A model generated the notes under the pieces. It worked only from the letters and a program-made list of their open reading frames with translations, had not been told where the DNA came from and did no database searches. Positions 33,711 through 42,256 of a DNA stretch of 64,000 nt are shown here, one piece after another. Position numbers and translations under genes: made by a program. This stretch comes from Roseibacillus sp. (lineage in GTDB: Bacteria; Verrucomicrobiota; Verrucomicrobiia; Verrucomicrobiales; Akkermansiaceae): contig JAKVCR010000052.1 in assembly GCA_022448985.1 (NCBI GenBank), positions 1 through 64,000 on the forward strand, read 5' to 3'. Position 1 is the first letter of the stretch. Each line of letters starts with the position of its first letter.

Positions 33711-35087
33711 ATGCGTATCGAGGAGCAGGGGAAGCAGTATCAGCGGGGGGATGACGGGGCGATGTCGGTGGGCAGGCTGGTCCGTCGCATGAAGAACGTT
33801 CTGGAGATCGAAATCGGGGATGTGTGGGTGGAAGGGGAGGTGTCCAACCTGCGGAAACAGGGCAATGGGCATTACTATTTTTCGGTGAAGGATGAGAAAG
33901 CCCAGCTGGCCTGTGCGGCGTTCAGTGCCGAACGGAGGTGTGACGGGTATGAAGCGCTGCAGGATGGGGCCAAGGTGCGGATGCTCGGCGAGGTGACGGT
34001 CTACGAAGCACGCGGACAGGCTCAGCTGATCGTAAAACGGGTGGTTCCGGCGGGCCTGGGGGAATTGCAGGCACGATTTGAGCACCTTAAGAAGAAACTT
34101 CACGCGGAGGGTCTCTTTGCCGAGGAACTGAAGAAACCCCTCCCGGAATTTCCCCGGGTGATCGGACTGGTGACCTCGTCCAGCGGCGCGGCGCTGCAGG
34201 ATATGATGAGTGTGCTGAATCGGCGCGCTCCCTGGGTGAAGGCGGTTCTTTTTCCGGTGGCGGTGCAGGGCCAGGGGGCCGCGCCCGGAATTGTGCAGGC
34301 TATTGAGATGATGGGTCAGCCGGAAGATCATGACCTTCCCCGCTGTGATGTGATTATTGTCGGTCGTGGTGGAGGATCGTTGGAAGATCTCTGGAATTTC
34401 AACGAAGAAAGTGTGGCACGAGCGATAGCAGATTGTCCCATCCCGGTGGTTTCGGCGGTGGGGCACGAGATTGATTTCACGATTGCCGACTTTGCTGCGG
34501 ATGTGCGGGCACCGACCCCGAGTGCAGCCGCTGAGGTGGTTGTCCCGGATGGCGAGGAACTGCGGGCGAAGCTGGAGCGCTTGCGTGATGGTCTGCGGAG
34601 GCCGGTGCGGGAAAAACTGCGCTCTGCGAAGGATCTCATCGGGTTCGCGCGGCGCGGAGTGTTGGCGCACGACGCGGAACGAGTCCTGCGGGAGCCGACC
34701 CTGCGCCGGGACGAGATGGAGGTCGCCATGAAGCGGGCGGTGGAGGAACGTCTGGGCCAGTGGCAGCTGCGGCTGGCGGACCGGAAGGCCGGCTGGAAGG
34801 CGCACCATCCCCGCCTGGTGGTCGAGCAGCGCAGGGAGGGCCTGCGCCAATTCAGGCTACGCTACGTCCAGCAGGCCCGGCACAGCCTGCAGGGTATGGG
34901 ACAGCGGTTGGAGCGGGCTCGGCGCCTTCTCAAGACCCTGGGACCGGAGTCGGCGTTCGAGCGCGGTTTTTCCATCACCTTGACCGCGAGTGGAGACCTT
35001 GTGACGGACCCGGCACAGGTTGGGGGAGGGGATCGGATCGCCACCCGGGTCGCTGGTGGGACGATCGAAAGTGAGGTAGTGGAGTAA
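33711..35087 (+). CDS. xseA: Exodeoxyribonuclease VII large subunit
   Basis: A 458-residue XseA, which with XseB degrades single-stranded DNA bidirectionally. The N-terminal OB-fold (VWVEGEVSNLRKQGNGHYYFSVKD) is at about 40-65. The catalytic region includes GLVTSSSGAALQDM, IVGRGGGSLEDLWNFNEE and SAVGHEIDFTIADFAADVRAPTPSAAAE. The long charged helix at 280-400 forms the fingers, and the C-term ends in the conserved beta strand region (AFERGFSITLT). No xseB gene lies adjacent. It begins about 200 bases from the divergent glyS start. Confidence 0.96.
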   Translation: MRIEEQGKQYQRGDDGAMSVGRLVRRMKNVLEIEIGDVWVEGEVSNLRKQGNGHYYFSVKDEKAQLACAAFSAERRCDGYEALQDGAKVRMLGEVTVYEARGQAQLIVKRVVPAGLGELQARFEHLKKKLHAEGLFAEELKKPLPEFPRVIGLVTSSSGAALQDMMSVLNRRAPWVKAVLFPVAVQGQGAAPGIVQAIEMMGQPEDHDLPRCDVIIVGRGGGSLEDLWNFNEESVARAIADCPIPVVSAVGHEIDFTIADFAADVRAPTPSAAAEVVVPDGEELRAKLERLRDGLRRPVREKLRSAKDLIGFARRGVLAHDAERVLREPTLRRDEMEVAMKRAVEERLGQWQLRLADRKAGWKAHHPRLVVEQRREGLRQFRLRYVQQARHSLQGMGQRLERARRLLKTLGPESAFERGFSITLTASGDLVTDPAQVGGGDRIATRVAGGTIESEVVE

Positions 35088-35159
35088 CTTCGTTGCGTAA
35101 GGCCCCCTGTAGCCTTGACCGGGAGAAGGGGGGTTCGTACGTTCCGCGCCGCCCGCGTC

Positions 35160-36341
35160 ATGAATATCCACGAATACCAGGCCAAGATTCTCTTTGACCA
35201 GTTTTCGGTTCCAAACCCCCGGGGGATGGTGGCCGCTACGGCTGAGGAGGCGGCTGCTGCTGCGGTGGAGCTGGGGGGAGACCGGGTGGTGGTGAAGTCC
35301 CAGGTGCATGCGGGAGGCCGGGGGAAGGGAACATTCAAGAGTGGTTTTCAGGGTGGGGTGCATCTTGTTGCTCCTACTGAGGTAGCCGGGATAACAGAAA
35401 GGATGATTGGCGAGATCCTGGTGACCAAGCAGACGGGGGAGGAGGGCAGGCTGGTTCGCAAGGTCATGGTGGGAGAGGCAGTTGATGTTGGACATGAGTA
35501 TTACCTGGCAATTCTGATGGACCGGGCAACCTGCTGTCCGGTCATTGTTGCCTCTACTGAGGGGGGAATGGATATCGAGGAGGTGGCAGAGAGCCATCCA
35601 GACAAGATCCTGCGGGAGCATGTGCATCCACTGATGGGGCTTCAGCCCTATGAAGTACGCAAACTGACCGCCGGGTTGGCGTTCACCGGGGATGAGGCGA
35701 AGCAGTTCGGCCGGCTTCTCAGGAACCTGTATCGACTGTTTCTTGAGTGCGATTGCTCGATGGTGGAGATCAACCCCCTGGTCCGGACAGTTGATGGACG
35801 GGTTCTGGCCCTGGATGCCAAGTTCAACTTTGATGATAATGCGCTCTACCGTCACCCGGACATCGTGGAGTTCAGGGATATCGGAGAGGAAGATCCGAGG
35901 GAGGTGGAAGCTTCCAGGCATTCGCTGAACTACATCGGGCTGGATGGCAATATCGCCTGCCTCGTGAATGGGGCGGGTCTGGCGATGGCAACCATGGATA
36001 TTATCAAGCACCATGGTGGGGAGCCGGCAAATTTCCTTGATGTAGGTGGAGGGGCTTCCCAGGAGCAGGTTGCCGCGGCCTTCAAGATCATCCTGTCCGA
36101 TGAGGCGGTGAAGGCGATCCTGGTCAATATCTTCGGAGGGATCATGGATTGTGATGTCATTGCCCACGGGGTGGTCGCGGCCTGCAGGGAGGTGGGGTTG
36201 CCCATTCCCCTCGTGGTCCGGCTGGAGGGTAATAATGTGGCTGCGGGAAAGGCCACCCTGGCCTCCAGTGGTCTTAATATTATTCCTGCTGACGATCTTG
36301 CAGATGCCGCCAGCAAGGCCGTTTCTTCCATAAAGGACTGA
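35160..36341 (+). CDS. sucC: Succinyl-CoA ligase (ADP/GDP-forming) beta subunit
   Basis: A 393-residue ATP-grasp subunit; ATG at 35160 gives the conserved start [20 protein letters not shown]. Visible: [78 protein letters not shown] and [17 protein letters not shown]. It binds nucleotide and succinate in the TCA-cycle enzyme that makes ATP from succinyl-CoA. It is followed 28 bases later by sucD on the same strand, a standard sucCD operon. Confidence 0.98.
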   Translation: MNIHEYQAKILFDQFSVPNPRGMVAATAEEAAAAAVELGGDRVVVKSQVHAGGRGKGTFKSGFQGGVHLVAPTEVAGITERMIGEILVTKQTGEEGRLVRKVMVGEAVDVGHEYYLAILMDRATCCPVIVASTEGGMDIEEVAESHPDKILREHVHPLMGLQPYEVRKLTAGLAFTGDEAKQFGRLLRNLYRLFLECDCSMVEINPLVRTVDGRVLALDAKFNFDDNALYRHPDIVEFRDIGEEDPREVEASRHSLNYIGLDGNIACLVNGAGLAMATMDIIKHHGGEPANFLDVGGGASQEQVAAAFKIILSDEAVKAILVNIFGGIMDCDVIAHGVVAACREVGLPIPLVVRLEGNNVAAGKATLASSGLNIIPADDLADAASKAVSSIKD

Positions 36342-36369
36342 TCTTCAGTAATTTGAAATATTCGAAGGG

Positions 36370-37281
36370 ATGGCAATTCTAGTAGATGAGAGCACGAAGG
36401 TCCTGGTTCAGGGCATCACCGGGAGCTTTGGCGGACGCCATGCAGAGCTGAGTCTTGATTATGGGACACAACTCGTGGCAGGCGTGACTCCCGGGAAGGG
36501 CGGACAGATCTTTGAGCATGGAGATCACAAGGTTCCTGTCTTTGATACGGTGGAGCAGGCCGTGCAGGAAACCGGGGCCACTGCGTCTGCTATTTTTGTG
36601 CCTCCTGCCTTTGCAGGCGATGCGATCCTTGAGAGTGTCGATGCTGGGGTAGGGCTGGTGGTGGCCATCACGGAGGGAATTCCGGTTCGCGACATGATGA
36701 AGGTGAAGGCTGCGATGGCTGGAAGTAGCGGGGTGCGCCTGGTGGGCCCCAACTGCCCCGGGATCGTGACACCCGGTCGGGGAGAACACTCTCAGGGAGG
36801 GTGTCGGATCGGGATCGCCCCGGGTTACATTCACAAGCGCGGACGGGTGGGGATTGTCTCGCGATCGGGCACCCTTACATACGAAGCCGTATGGCAGACA
36901 ACCCAGCGTGGCTACGGACAAAGTACCTGTGTGGGAATCGGGGGTGACCCGATCAACGGCACTTCCCACCTTGAAGCTCTGCAGCTCTTTAACGAAGATG
37001 ATGAGACCGAGGCCATCATCATGATTGGCGAAATCGGAGGATCCGCCGAGGAGGAAGCGGCAGAATGGGCCAGTGAGCATTGCAGTAAGCCGGTGGCAGC
37101 GTTTATTGCAGGCGCCACCGCCCCTCCCGGACGACGGATGGGCCATGCTGGAGCAATCGTCTCGGGGGGCAAGGGGACGGCCCAGGCCAAGAAGGAGGCC
37201 CTGCGCGCCGCTGGAATCACGGTGGCGGAGACTCCTGCCCAGATTGGTTCGGCCCTGATGGAGGCGACCGGCTGGGAATAG
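36370..37281 (+). CDS. sucD: Succinyl-CoA ligase alpha subunit
   Basis: A 303-residue partner of SucC. CoA-binding start [35 protein letters not shown], and the phosphohistidine loop [17 protein letters not shown] with the active His in [18 protein letters not shown] and [10 protein letters not shown] are also intact. A GAAGG-type ribosome-binding site lies directly before the ATG. Together the two subunits interconvert succinyl-CoA and succinate in the cytoplasm. The gene converges with ispF, leaving only 11 bases between stops. Confidence 0.98.
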   Translation: MAILVDESTKVLVQGITGSFGGRHAELSLDYGTQLVAGVTPGKGGQIFEHGDHKVPVFDTVEQAVQETGATASAIFVPPAFAGDAILESVDAGVGLVVAITEGIPVRDMMKVKAAMAGSSGVRLVGPNCPGIVTPGRGEHSQGGCRIGIAPGYIHKRGRVGIVSRSGTLTYEAVWQTTQRGYGQSTCVGIGGDPINGTSHLEALQLFNEDDETEAIIMIGEIGGSAEEEAAEWASEHCSKPVAAFIAGATAPPGRRMGHAGAIVSGGKGTAQAKKEALRAAGITVAETPAQIGSALMEATGWE

Positions 37282-37292
37282 GGAGCAGGCTT

Positions 37293-37766
37293 CTACGAAG
37301 CTGCCGAGGCCACTGCCATTGCTGCGATTCCTTCTCCGCGCCCCACAAAGCCCATATGCTCATTGGTGGTCGCCTTGATTCCGACCAGGTCCGGACCAAG
37401 TCCGAGCGCCGCGCCGATCCTTTCCTGCATCGCTTCTCGAAAGGGCAGAATCTTTGGAGCTTCGGCAATGAGCGTGCTGTCAATATTGACGATGGTCGCT
37501 CCCTCCGCCTCTGCCAGGGTGCGGCACTTGGCGAGGATCTCGAGGCTGGAGATCCCTTCTATGGATGCATCGGTGGGCGGAAAGTAGTGCCCGATGTCGG
37601 GAAGTCCCAGGGCTCCCAGGACGGCATCGGCGATGGCATGAGAGAGGACGTCAGCATCAGAGTGTCCCTGCAGGCCCTGTGGGTGGGGAATCTCGACACC
37701 GCCCAGGATAAGCGGACGGTTGTCGGTGAACTGGTGGACATCATATCCGATTCCAACACGGGTCAT
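37293..37766 (-). CDS. ispF: 2-C-methyl-D-erythritol 2,4-cyclodiphosphate synthase
   Basis: A 157-residue MEP-pathway enzyme that cyclises CDP-ME-2-phosphate, releasing CMP, for isoprenoid synthesis. Metal ligands are in GIGYDVHQF (Asp9, His11) and the third His in GHSDADVLSHAIADA. Other signatures are GLPDIGHYFPPTD and KATTNEHMGFVGRGEGIAA at the C-terminus. It is a trimer in the cytoplasm. The IspD partner is not adjacent. Length is typical. Confidence 0.97.
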   Translation of the reverse strand: MTRVGIGYDVHQFTDNRPLILGGVEIPHPQGLQGHSDADVLSHAIADAVLGALGLPDIGHYFPPTDASIEGISSLEILAKCRTLAEAEGATIVNIDSTLIAEAPKILPFREAMQERIGAALGLGPDLVGIKATTNEHMGFVGRGEGIAAMAVASAAS

Positions 37767-37928
37767 GGTCAGTGGGCGTTAGGGTAGTGGCCGGGGTTGG
37801 GCGCAGTGGTGATGCAATGTGCCCAGTGCACCTCAGACCGAATCGTGGGGCAAGTTGAAAGGAAGTCGTGGGTTTCTCCAGAGAAGGAGAGTTCCTGGCG
37901 TTTGCCTGCCGACTTCGTAATCATTAGA

Positions 37929-38684
37929 TCAAAGGATCTCCTCGATGGGGATCTTTCCATTGGTGGCGACCACCGACCAGACGTCAGGAATGGTGGGATG
38001 TGGGGTCAGATCGACCTTTCCACCTCCAGCCTCCACGAGGAGAATGCCAGCCGCCACGTCCCAGAGAGAAATCCGGGACTCAATGTAGGCATCGAGCCGT
38101 CCGGATGCGATGTAAGCCATTCCAAGGGCGGCCGACCCCATCATGCGCATCTTGCGGGCACGGGTGGAGGCGCGTTCAAACCTCGCAAGCCCGGTGGCCA
38201 GCGCTTCTTCGTCCTTGCCGCATCCCACGAAAAGAATTGATTCCTCCAGCGTGGTGCGTTGTGAACAGGCAACTGGTTTCCCGCCCAGTAATGGGGTGCC
38301 GCCCTTCTCCACGGTCCAGAGTTCATCGAGCATGGGATCATAGATAAGTCCCATCACGATGTCCTCCCGGTCACGCTCACGCAGGGCGATCGAGATGCAG
38401 AAGTGCGGAATGCTATAGAGGTAGTTCACGGTTCCGTCGATGGGATCCACGATCCACTGCAAGGGAGCGTCCTCTTTGCCCGCGACCCCCTCTTCCCCGT
38501 AGAGCGCATAGCCGGGGAAGGCGTCCAGGAGGACCTTGGTGATGAGATCCTGTGATTTTCGGTCAAGGGCCAGCTTGACATCGTGGTGGTGAGCCTCGTC
38601 GATATCCTTGCTACGGTGGAAGTTCTCCCGAAGGAGGGTGCCCGCCTGGCGTGCGGCCTGTTCGGCGGCCTGGAGATGTGTCAT
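37929..38684 (-). CDS. Inositol monophosphatase family protein
   Basis: A 251-residue Mg2+-dependent phosphatase with the three family motifs: YALYGEEGV, WIVDPIDGTVNYLY (near residues 75-90), and WDVAAGILLVEAGGGKVDL (near 210). It dephosphorylates inositol-1-phosphate or a related sugar phosphate in the cytoplasm; SuhB-, CysQ- and histidinol phosphatase-type activities cannot be separated by eye, but the DPIDGTVNY form is SuhB-like. It lies between ispF and coaB on the same strand with loose spacing. Confidence 0.9.
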   Translation of the reverse strand: MTHLQAAEQAARQAGTLLRENFHRSKDIDEAHHHDVKLALDRKSQDLITKVLLDAFPGYALYGEEGVAGKEDAPLQWIVDPIDGTVNYLYSIPHFCISIALRERDREDIVMGLIYDPMLDELWTVEKGGTPLLGGKPVACSQRTTLEESILFVGCGKDEEALATGLARFERASTRARKMRMMGSAALGMAYIASGRLDAYIESRISLWDVAAGILLVEAGGGKVDLTPHPTIPDVWSVVATNGKIPIEEIL

Positions 38685-38762
38685 GGAAGCGATGAAACCG
38701 CAGAAGGTTGTTGATTGATACCGCTATTTTCCGGAAAGGACCGACGATGCATGTGCTGGAGA

Positions 38763-39404
38763 CTAGCCCTTCCGAATCCGCAATTCCTGCACCGCCTGGA
38801 CGATGAGATGGGCAAGGTGATCCTTGGTCTCCACGGGCAGGGCGTCGGTCCGGTCGGGGTAGACAAGAAGGACCTCGTTGTGGTCTGAGTCAAAGCCGAT
38901 CCCTGCCCGGGAAACGTCGTTTGCGACCACCAGGTCGCAGTCCTTACGTTGCAGTTTTCCTCGTGCGTTTTCCTCGAGATTCTCAGTCTCGGCAGCGAAT
39001 CCCACCAGGACGCCCTCGTAGCTGAACTCAGCACGAGCCGATCCCAGGATGTCGGCATTGCGAATGAGCTCAAGGGTGACGCGGTCCTCGGACTTCTTGA
39101 TCTTGTTCTCCGCGAAGGAGGCAGGGCGGTAGTCAGCTACTGCAGCCGAGAAGATGGCTGCGTCCGTCCCGGCTATATGGACACTTACAGCCTCAAACAT
39201 CTCCTGGGCGGTCTGGACCGGGACGTAATCCACGTTGATGGGGATATCAAGGTTGGTGGGACCTGAGACCAGGGTGACGTGGTGTCCAAGTTGCGCGCCG
39301 GCATTAGCGAGGGCGTAGCCCATCTTGCCGGAAGACCGATTGGTGAGGTAACGAACCGGGTCGAGTGGCTCGCGGGTTGAGCCGGCAGTGACGAGAATTT
39401 TCAC
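38763..39404 (-). CDS. coaB: Phosphopantothenate--cysteine ligase (stand-alone CoaB)
   Basis: A 213-residue CoaB domain starting at GTG (MKILVTAGSTREPLDPVRYLTNRSSGKMGYALA), which is the exact N-terminus of the ligase half of CoaBC. It has VSGPTNLDIP, AAVADYRPASFAENKIKK and LVGFAAETENLEENARGKLQRKDCDLVVANDV. It joins cysteine to 4'-phosphopantothenate using CTP in coenzyme A synthesis. In most bacteria it is fused to CoaC; here the two are separate genes in the same frame, divided by 54 bases with two in-frame stops. Confidence 0.95.
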   Translation of the reverse strand: MKILVTAGSTREPLDPVRYLTNRSSGKMGYALANAGAQLGHHVTLVSGPTNLDIPINVDYVPVQTAQEMFEAVSVHIAGTDAAIFSAAVADYRPASFAENKIKKSEDRVTLELIRNADILGSARAEFSYEGVLVGFAAETENLEENARGKLQRKDCDLVVANDVSRAGIGFDSDHNEVLLVYPDRTDALPVETKDHLAHLIVQAVQELRIRKG

Positions 39405-39458
39405 GGAGGGGCGTTGAGATCGGAAGCCGGGATGGTTTCAGGGGGGAGATAAAGACGC

Positions 39459-39998
39459 CTATCCGGAGGAGGGCCATTCCTTGATTGCATCGATAATCTT
39501 CTCCACCGGGACGAGTCGTCCGGCACCTTCGTATCCGCAGGCCAGCATCCCGGATTCCTCAGGACCGAGAAAGCGGCATCCATCGGCCTTAAGCTGTGCA
39601 ACGTTGCGCTGGGTGGCGGGGTGTTCCCACATCTTTCCGTTCATGGCCGGAGCAAGGAGAACCTGGGCCTGGGTCGCGAGATAGATGCTTGAGAGTGGAT
39701 CGGGAGCGAGGCCGTTGGCAAAGTTTCCCAGGGTGTCGGCACTGAGAGGAGCGACCAGGAGAAGGTCTGCGCGATCAGCGAGGTCAATATGGCCCGGCTT
39801 CCATGACTGCTTTTCGTCCTCCAGCGAGACGAGGACCGGGTTGCGGGAGAGTACCTGCAGGGTGAGTGGGGTAATAAACTCGGTGGCCGCCTGGGTCATA
39901 ACGCAGTGCAGCTGGTGACCATCCTTCGCCAGTTGCGAGACGAGGTCGGCCGCCTTGTAGGCCGCGATGGATCCGGTAATTCCGAGAACAATGGTCAT
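39459..39998 (-). CDS. coaC: Phosphopantothenoylcysteine decarboxylase (stand-alone CoaC)
   Basis: A 179-residue flavoprotein of the HFCD family: ITGSIAAYKAADLVSQLAKDGH for FMN binding, catalytic His in PGHIDLADRADLLLVAPLSADTLG, PAMNGKMWEHP, and the lid LACGYEGAGRLVP. It decarboxylates phosphopantothenoylcysteine to 4'-phosphopantetheine. It ends in TAG, 54 bases before the coaB start, and is in the same reading frame as coaB. The family motifs are complete, so this is a functional split rather than decay. Confidence 0.95.
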   Translation of the reverse strand: MTIVLGITGSIAAYKAADLVSQLAKDGHQLHCVMTQAATEFITPLTLQVLSRNPVLVSLEDEKQSWKPGHIDLADRADLLLVAPLSADTLGNFANGLAPDPLSSIYLATQAQVLLAPAMNGKMWEHPATQRNVAQLKADGCRFLGPEESGMLACGYEGAGRLVPVEKIIDAIKEWPSSG

Positions 39999-40065
39999 GT
40001 GCCGGAATTAACCTCCATCTACGGCGATGTTGCGAAGAATTTCTTGCGGAGTGGAGCGCTTCTCC

Positions 40066-40662
40066 TCAGAGCAGGCGGGAAACCCGCAGGCGCTCTGCGA
40101 TGAGAAGGGACCTGAAACGGTGGTAGTCGTCTTCCTTTGAACCCGAAATGAGCCGATAAGTGTAGGAACCAGCGTGGCTCATCTCCTCAATGGCATTGCG
40201 GAGGCGGAGTGCGATCACTTCCTCGGGATCGGTGGCGCGACCTGCAAGGCGTTCGCGTAATTCGTCTTCACTGGCCGGCATGACGAAGAGATCCACCAGG
40301 TTGGCAGCAATGAGGGGATCGTCACAGGACCGCACCTGGGCGGCACCCTGCACATCGATGTCCATGACCACATCCTCGCCGCGCTGCAAAAACTCGATGA
40401 CCTCGGACTTCAGGGTCCCGTAGAGATTCCCATGCACCTCGGCGTGCTCGACGAAATTACCAGCTTCCACGTCAGCTTCAAACTGTTCCCGGGTCAGGAA
40501 GTAATAATCGCGGGCGTTGACCTCGCCCTCCCGGATTGGGCGCGTGGTGCAGGAAATGGAGTAGTGGGCTTCCCCGTCCCGGGCCAGTCGCCGGCAGAGG
40601 GTCGTCTTGCCGGACCCGGAGGGTCCGGAGACGAGGAGGAGAACGCCCGTTCGCTGGGACAT
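40066..40662 (-). CDS. gmk: Guanylate kinase
   Basis: A 198-residue kinase (ATG at 40662, MSQRTGVLLLVSGPSGSGKTTLCRRL) that phosphorylates GMP to GDP. P-loop GPSGSGKT at 13-20, then SCTTRPIREGEVNARDYYFLTREQF and VVMDIDVQGAAQVRS are the GMP-binding and lid motifs. In this start choice an upstream 15-residue leader is left out because it is not family-like. It is transcribed toward coaC; the two may share a unit, with 67 bases between them. Confidence 0.95.
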   Translation of the reverse strand: MSQRTGVLLLVSGPSGSGKTTLCRRLARDGEAHYSISCTTRPIREGEVNARDYYFLTREQFEADVEAGNFVEHAEVHGNLYGTLKSEVIEFLQRGEDVVMDIDVQGAAQVRSCDDPLIAANLVDLFVMPASEDELRERLAGRATDPEEVIALRLRNAIEEMSHAGSYTYRLISGSKEDDYHRFRSLLIAERLRVSRLL

Positions 40663-40878
40663 GGGTGAAGCCTCAGAGAAAATGCCCGGGGATGCAAGAG
40701 CAGCCACGAACCCGGAGGGATTTGGAGGATATACCTTGGAATGAGGAGCGAAGGGAGAGGGCGAAGGCCTTGAGAGGTTCCGGGCTCTCTGCTAGGTGGA
40801 GGTCGTGTTATTCGGGAAGTTACCCCGGCAGGACGTGTATCCGTGGTGTTTTCGTGCACCACGGGGACAGAAGATTGC

Positions 40879-41388
40879 ATGTCGGCTGAAATGAAATTGT
40901 ACGTGGTCTGTGGCCCACCCGCGGGCGGGAAAACCTGTTACGGGCGGCAACTGGCGGCCCGGCTGGGCGCGGTCCTGCTCGATAATGACATCGCCACCGA
41001 AACGGTCGTGCAGGCGGGGTTGGAAGCCGCGGGGTTTTCCCGCGACGACAGGGACTCGCCAAGGTACAAGGAGATCTTCCGGGAACCGGTTTACGAATCG
41101 CTTTTCCAGGTAGCGGAAGCGAACCTTGGACATCTTCCGGTGGTCCTGGTGGGGCCCTTCACGCGGGAATCCCAGCAACTGGATTGGCCCACAGGTCTCG
41201 CGGCACGCTTTGGAGTCCCGGTGGAGGTGCACTTTGTATCCTGTCCCCCTGAACTGCGACGGGAGCGCATGGAGCGTCGGGGTGAAGCGAGAGACCTCGC
41301 CAAGCTGGCCCACTGGGAGTCCTATCTGCAGACTACGGCGATGAAGCCGCCGCCGTTTGACCACGTCCTGGTGGATTCCAGCGTTTAA
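40879..41388 (+). CDS. P-loop kinase-like ATP-binding protein (AAA_33 type)
   Basis: A 169-residue protein starting MSAEMKLYVVCGPPAGGKTCYGRQ, with Walker A GPPAGGKT. It has the nucleotide-kinase pattern D-N-D (LLDNDIATE), VVLVGPFTRESQ and a possible lid with paired Arg residues (PPELRRERMERRGEARD). Such small kinases act on nucleosides, sugars or small metabolites, and some are zeta-toxin relatives; the target is not readable. The ATG at 40891 is an alternative start. It stands alone between divergent gmk and the fucose operon. Low certainty on function, high on fold. Confidence 0.75.
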   Translation: MSAEMKLYVVCGPPAGGKTCYGRQLAARLGAVLLDNDIATETVVQAGLEAAGFSRDDRDSPRYKEIFREPVYESLFQVAEANLGHLPVVLVGPFTRESQQLDWPTGLAARFGVPVEVHFVSCPPELRRERMERRGEARDLAKLAHWESYLQTTAMKPPPFDHVLVDSSV

Positions 41389-41445
41389 GCCTCGTAGGGG
41401 GAAGGGCTCCCGGGAGGCAAGGGTCGCAGCCTGTGCTGCTGCCCT

Positions 41446-42246
41446 TCAGGATTCGTCCTTTTCGATGTTTCCGTAGGAGCGGTCGAAGTGAACGTAGCCG
41501 CCATCGATGTGATGGATTTGGCCGGTGGTGTGCCCGGAACAGGGGGAGGCGAGGAACACGATGGCGTTGCCCATTTCCTCGGCACTTGTCATGCGTTGGC
41601 CAAGCGGAATGCGGGCCCGGATTGCTTCCAGGGTTTTCTCCGGATTTTCGACGGTCTTGATCCATGAATCGTACATGGGCGTCCATACCTCGGCTGGCAC
41701 AACGGTGTTAACCCGGATGCCGTGGTCGGCGAGGTCGACCGCCCATTCCCGGGTCAGTCCGTGAATGGCACCTTTTGCCGCGGCGTAGCCGGAGGTGCTT
41801 CCCTGGCCAGTGACCGCCAGTTTGGAGGAGACGTTGATGATGAATCCGGTGCTCTCGATAAGGGCATCAAGGGCGAAGTGGGTGAGGTCATAGAGGTGGA
41901 AGAGATTGCGCCGCAGGGAAGCAACAAACTCGTCCGGTCCGGCCCGCAGGCTGACTCCGTCGTTGACGCCGGCATTGTGAACGATGCCGTCGAGACGGCC
42001 AAAGGTCTCCAGGGTCTTCATGATTGCGGAGCGGCAGGCGTCCATCTCGCTCAGCTCGGTTTCGATCATGAGCCCACGCGCGCCCGTAGCGCCGATGCGT
42101 TCGAGTAGCGCATTACCGGTTTCCGGGCTGCGTCCCACGATGACCGGGATGGCGCCTTCCCGGGCAAAGATTTCCACTGCGGCAGCTCCAATACCCTTGG
42201 CACCCCCGGTCACGATCACGACTTTATCCTTAAGATTCAGGTCCAT
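41446..42246 (-). CDS. SDR oxidoreductase, probable L-fucose dehydrogenase
   Basis: A 266-residue classical SDR: GGAKGIG cofactor loop at 14-20, NAG at 91-93, Ser140, and catalytic Y154-A-A-A-K158. The opening (MDLNLKDKVVIVTGGAKGIG, then IPVIVGRS) is like the SDRs that travel with L-fuconate dehydratase. It lies at the 3' end of a four-gene operon with L-fuconate dehydratase, so oxidation of L-fucose to L-fucono-lactone is the best guess. It could instead take D-arabinose or L-galactose. An L-fuconolactonase is not adjacent. Confidence 0.75.
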   Translation of the reverse strand: MDLNLKDKVVIVTGGAKGIGAAAVEIFAREGAIPVIVGRSPETGNALLERIGATGARGLMIETELSEMDACRSAIMKTLETFGRLDGIVHNAGVNDGVSLRAGPDEFVASLRRNLFHLYDLTHFALDALIESTGFIINVSSKLAVTGQGSTSGYAAAKGAIHGLTREWAVDLADHGIRVNTVVPAEVWTPMYDSWIKTVENPEKTLEAIRARIPLGQRMTSAEEMGNAIVFLASPCSGHTTGQIHHIDGGYVHFDRSYGNIEKDES

Positions 42247-42256
42247 GGTTCTGTTG

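Noticed and set aside
33510-34850. N-terminal extension of glyS by about 450 codons
   Set aside because: The extra stretch is antisense to xseA, which has all its motifs. GlyRS begins exactly at the conserved MADKEYTD start at 33509.
38763-39998. CoaBC frameshift or pseudogene
   Set aside because: Both halves have complete motifs, stay in frame and have plausible starts and stops, so they are functional separate genes.
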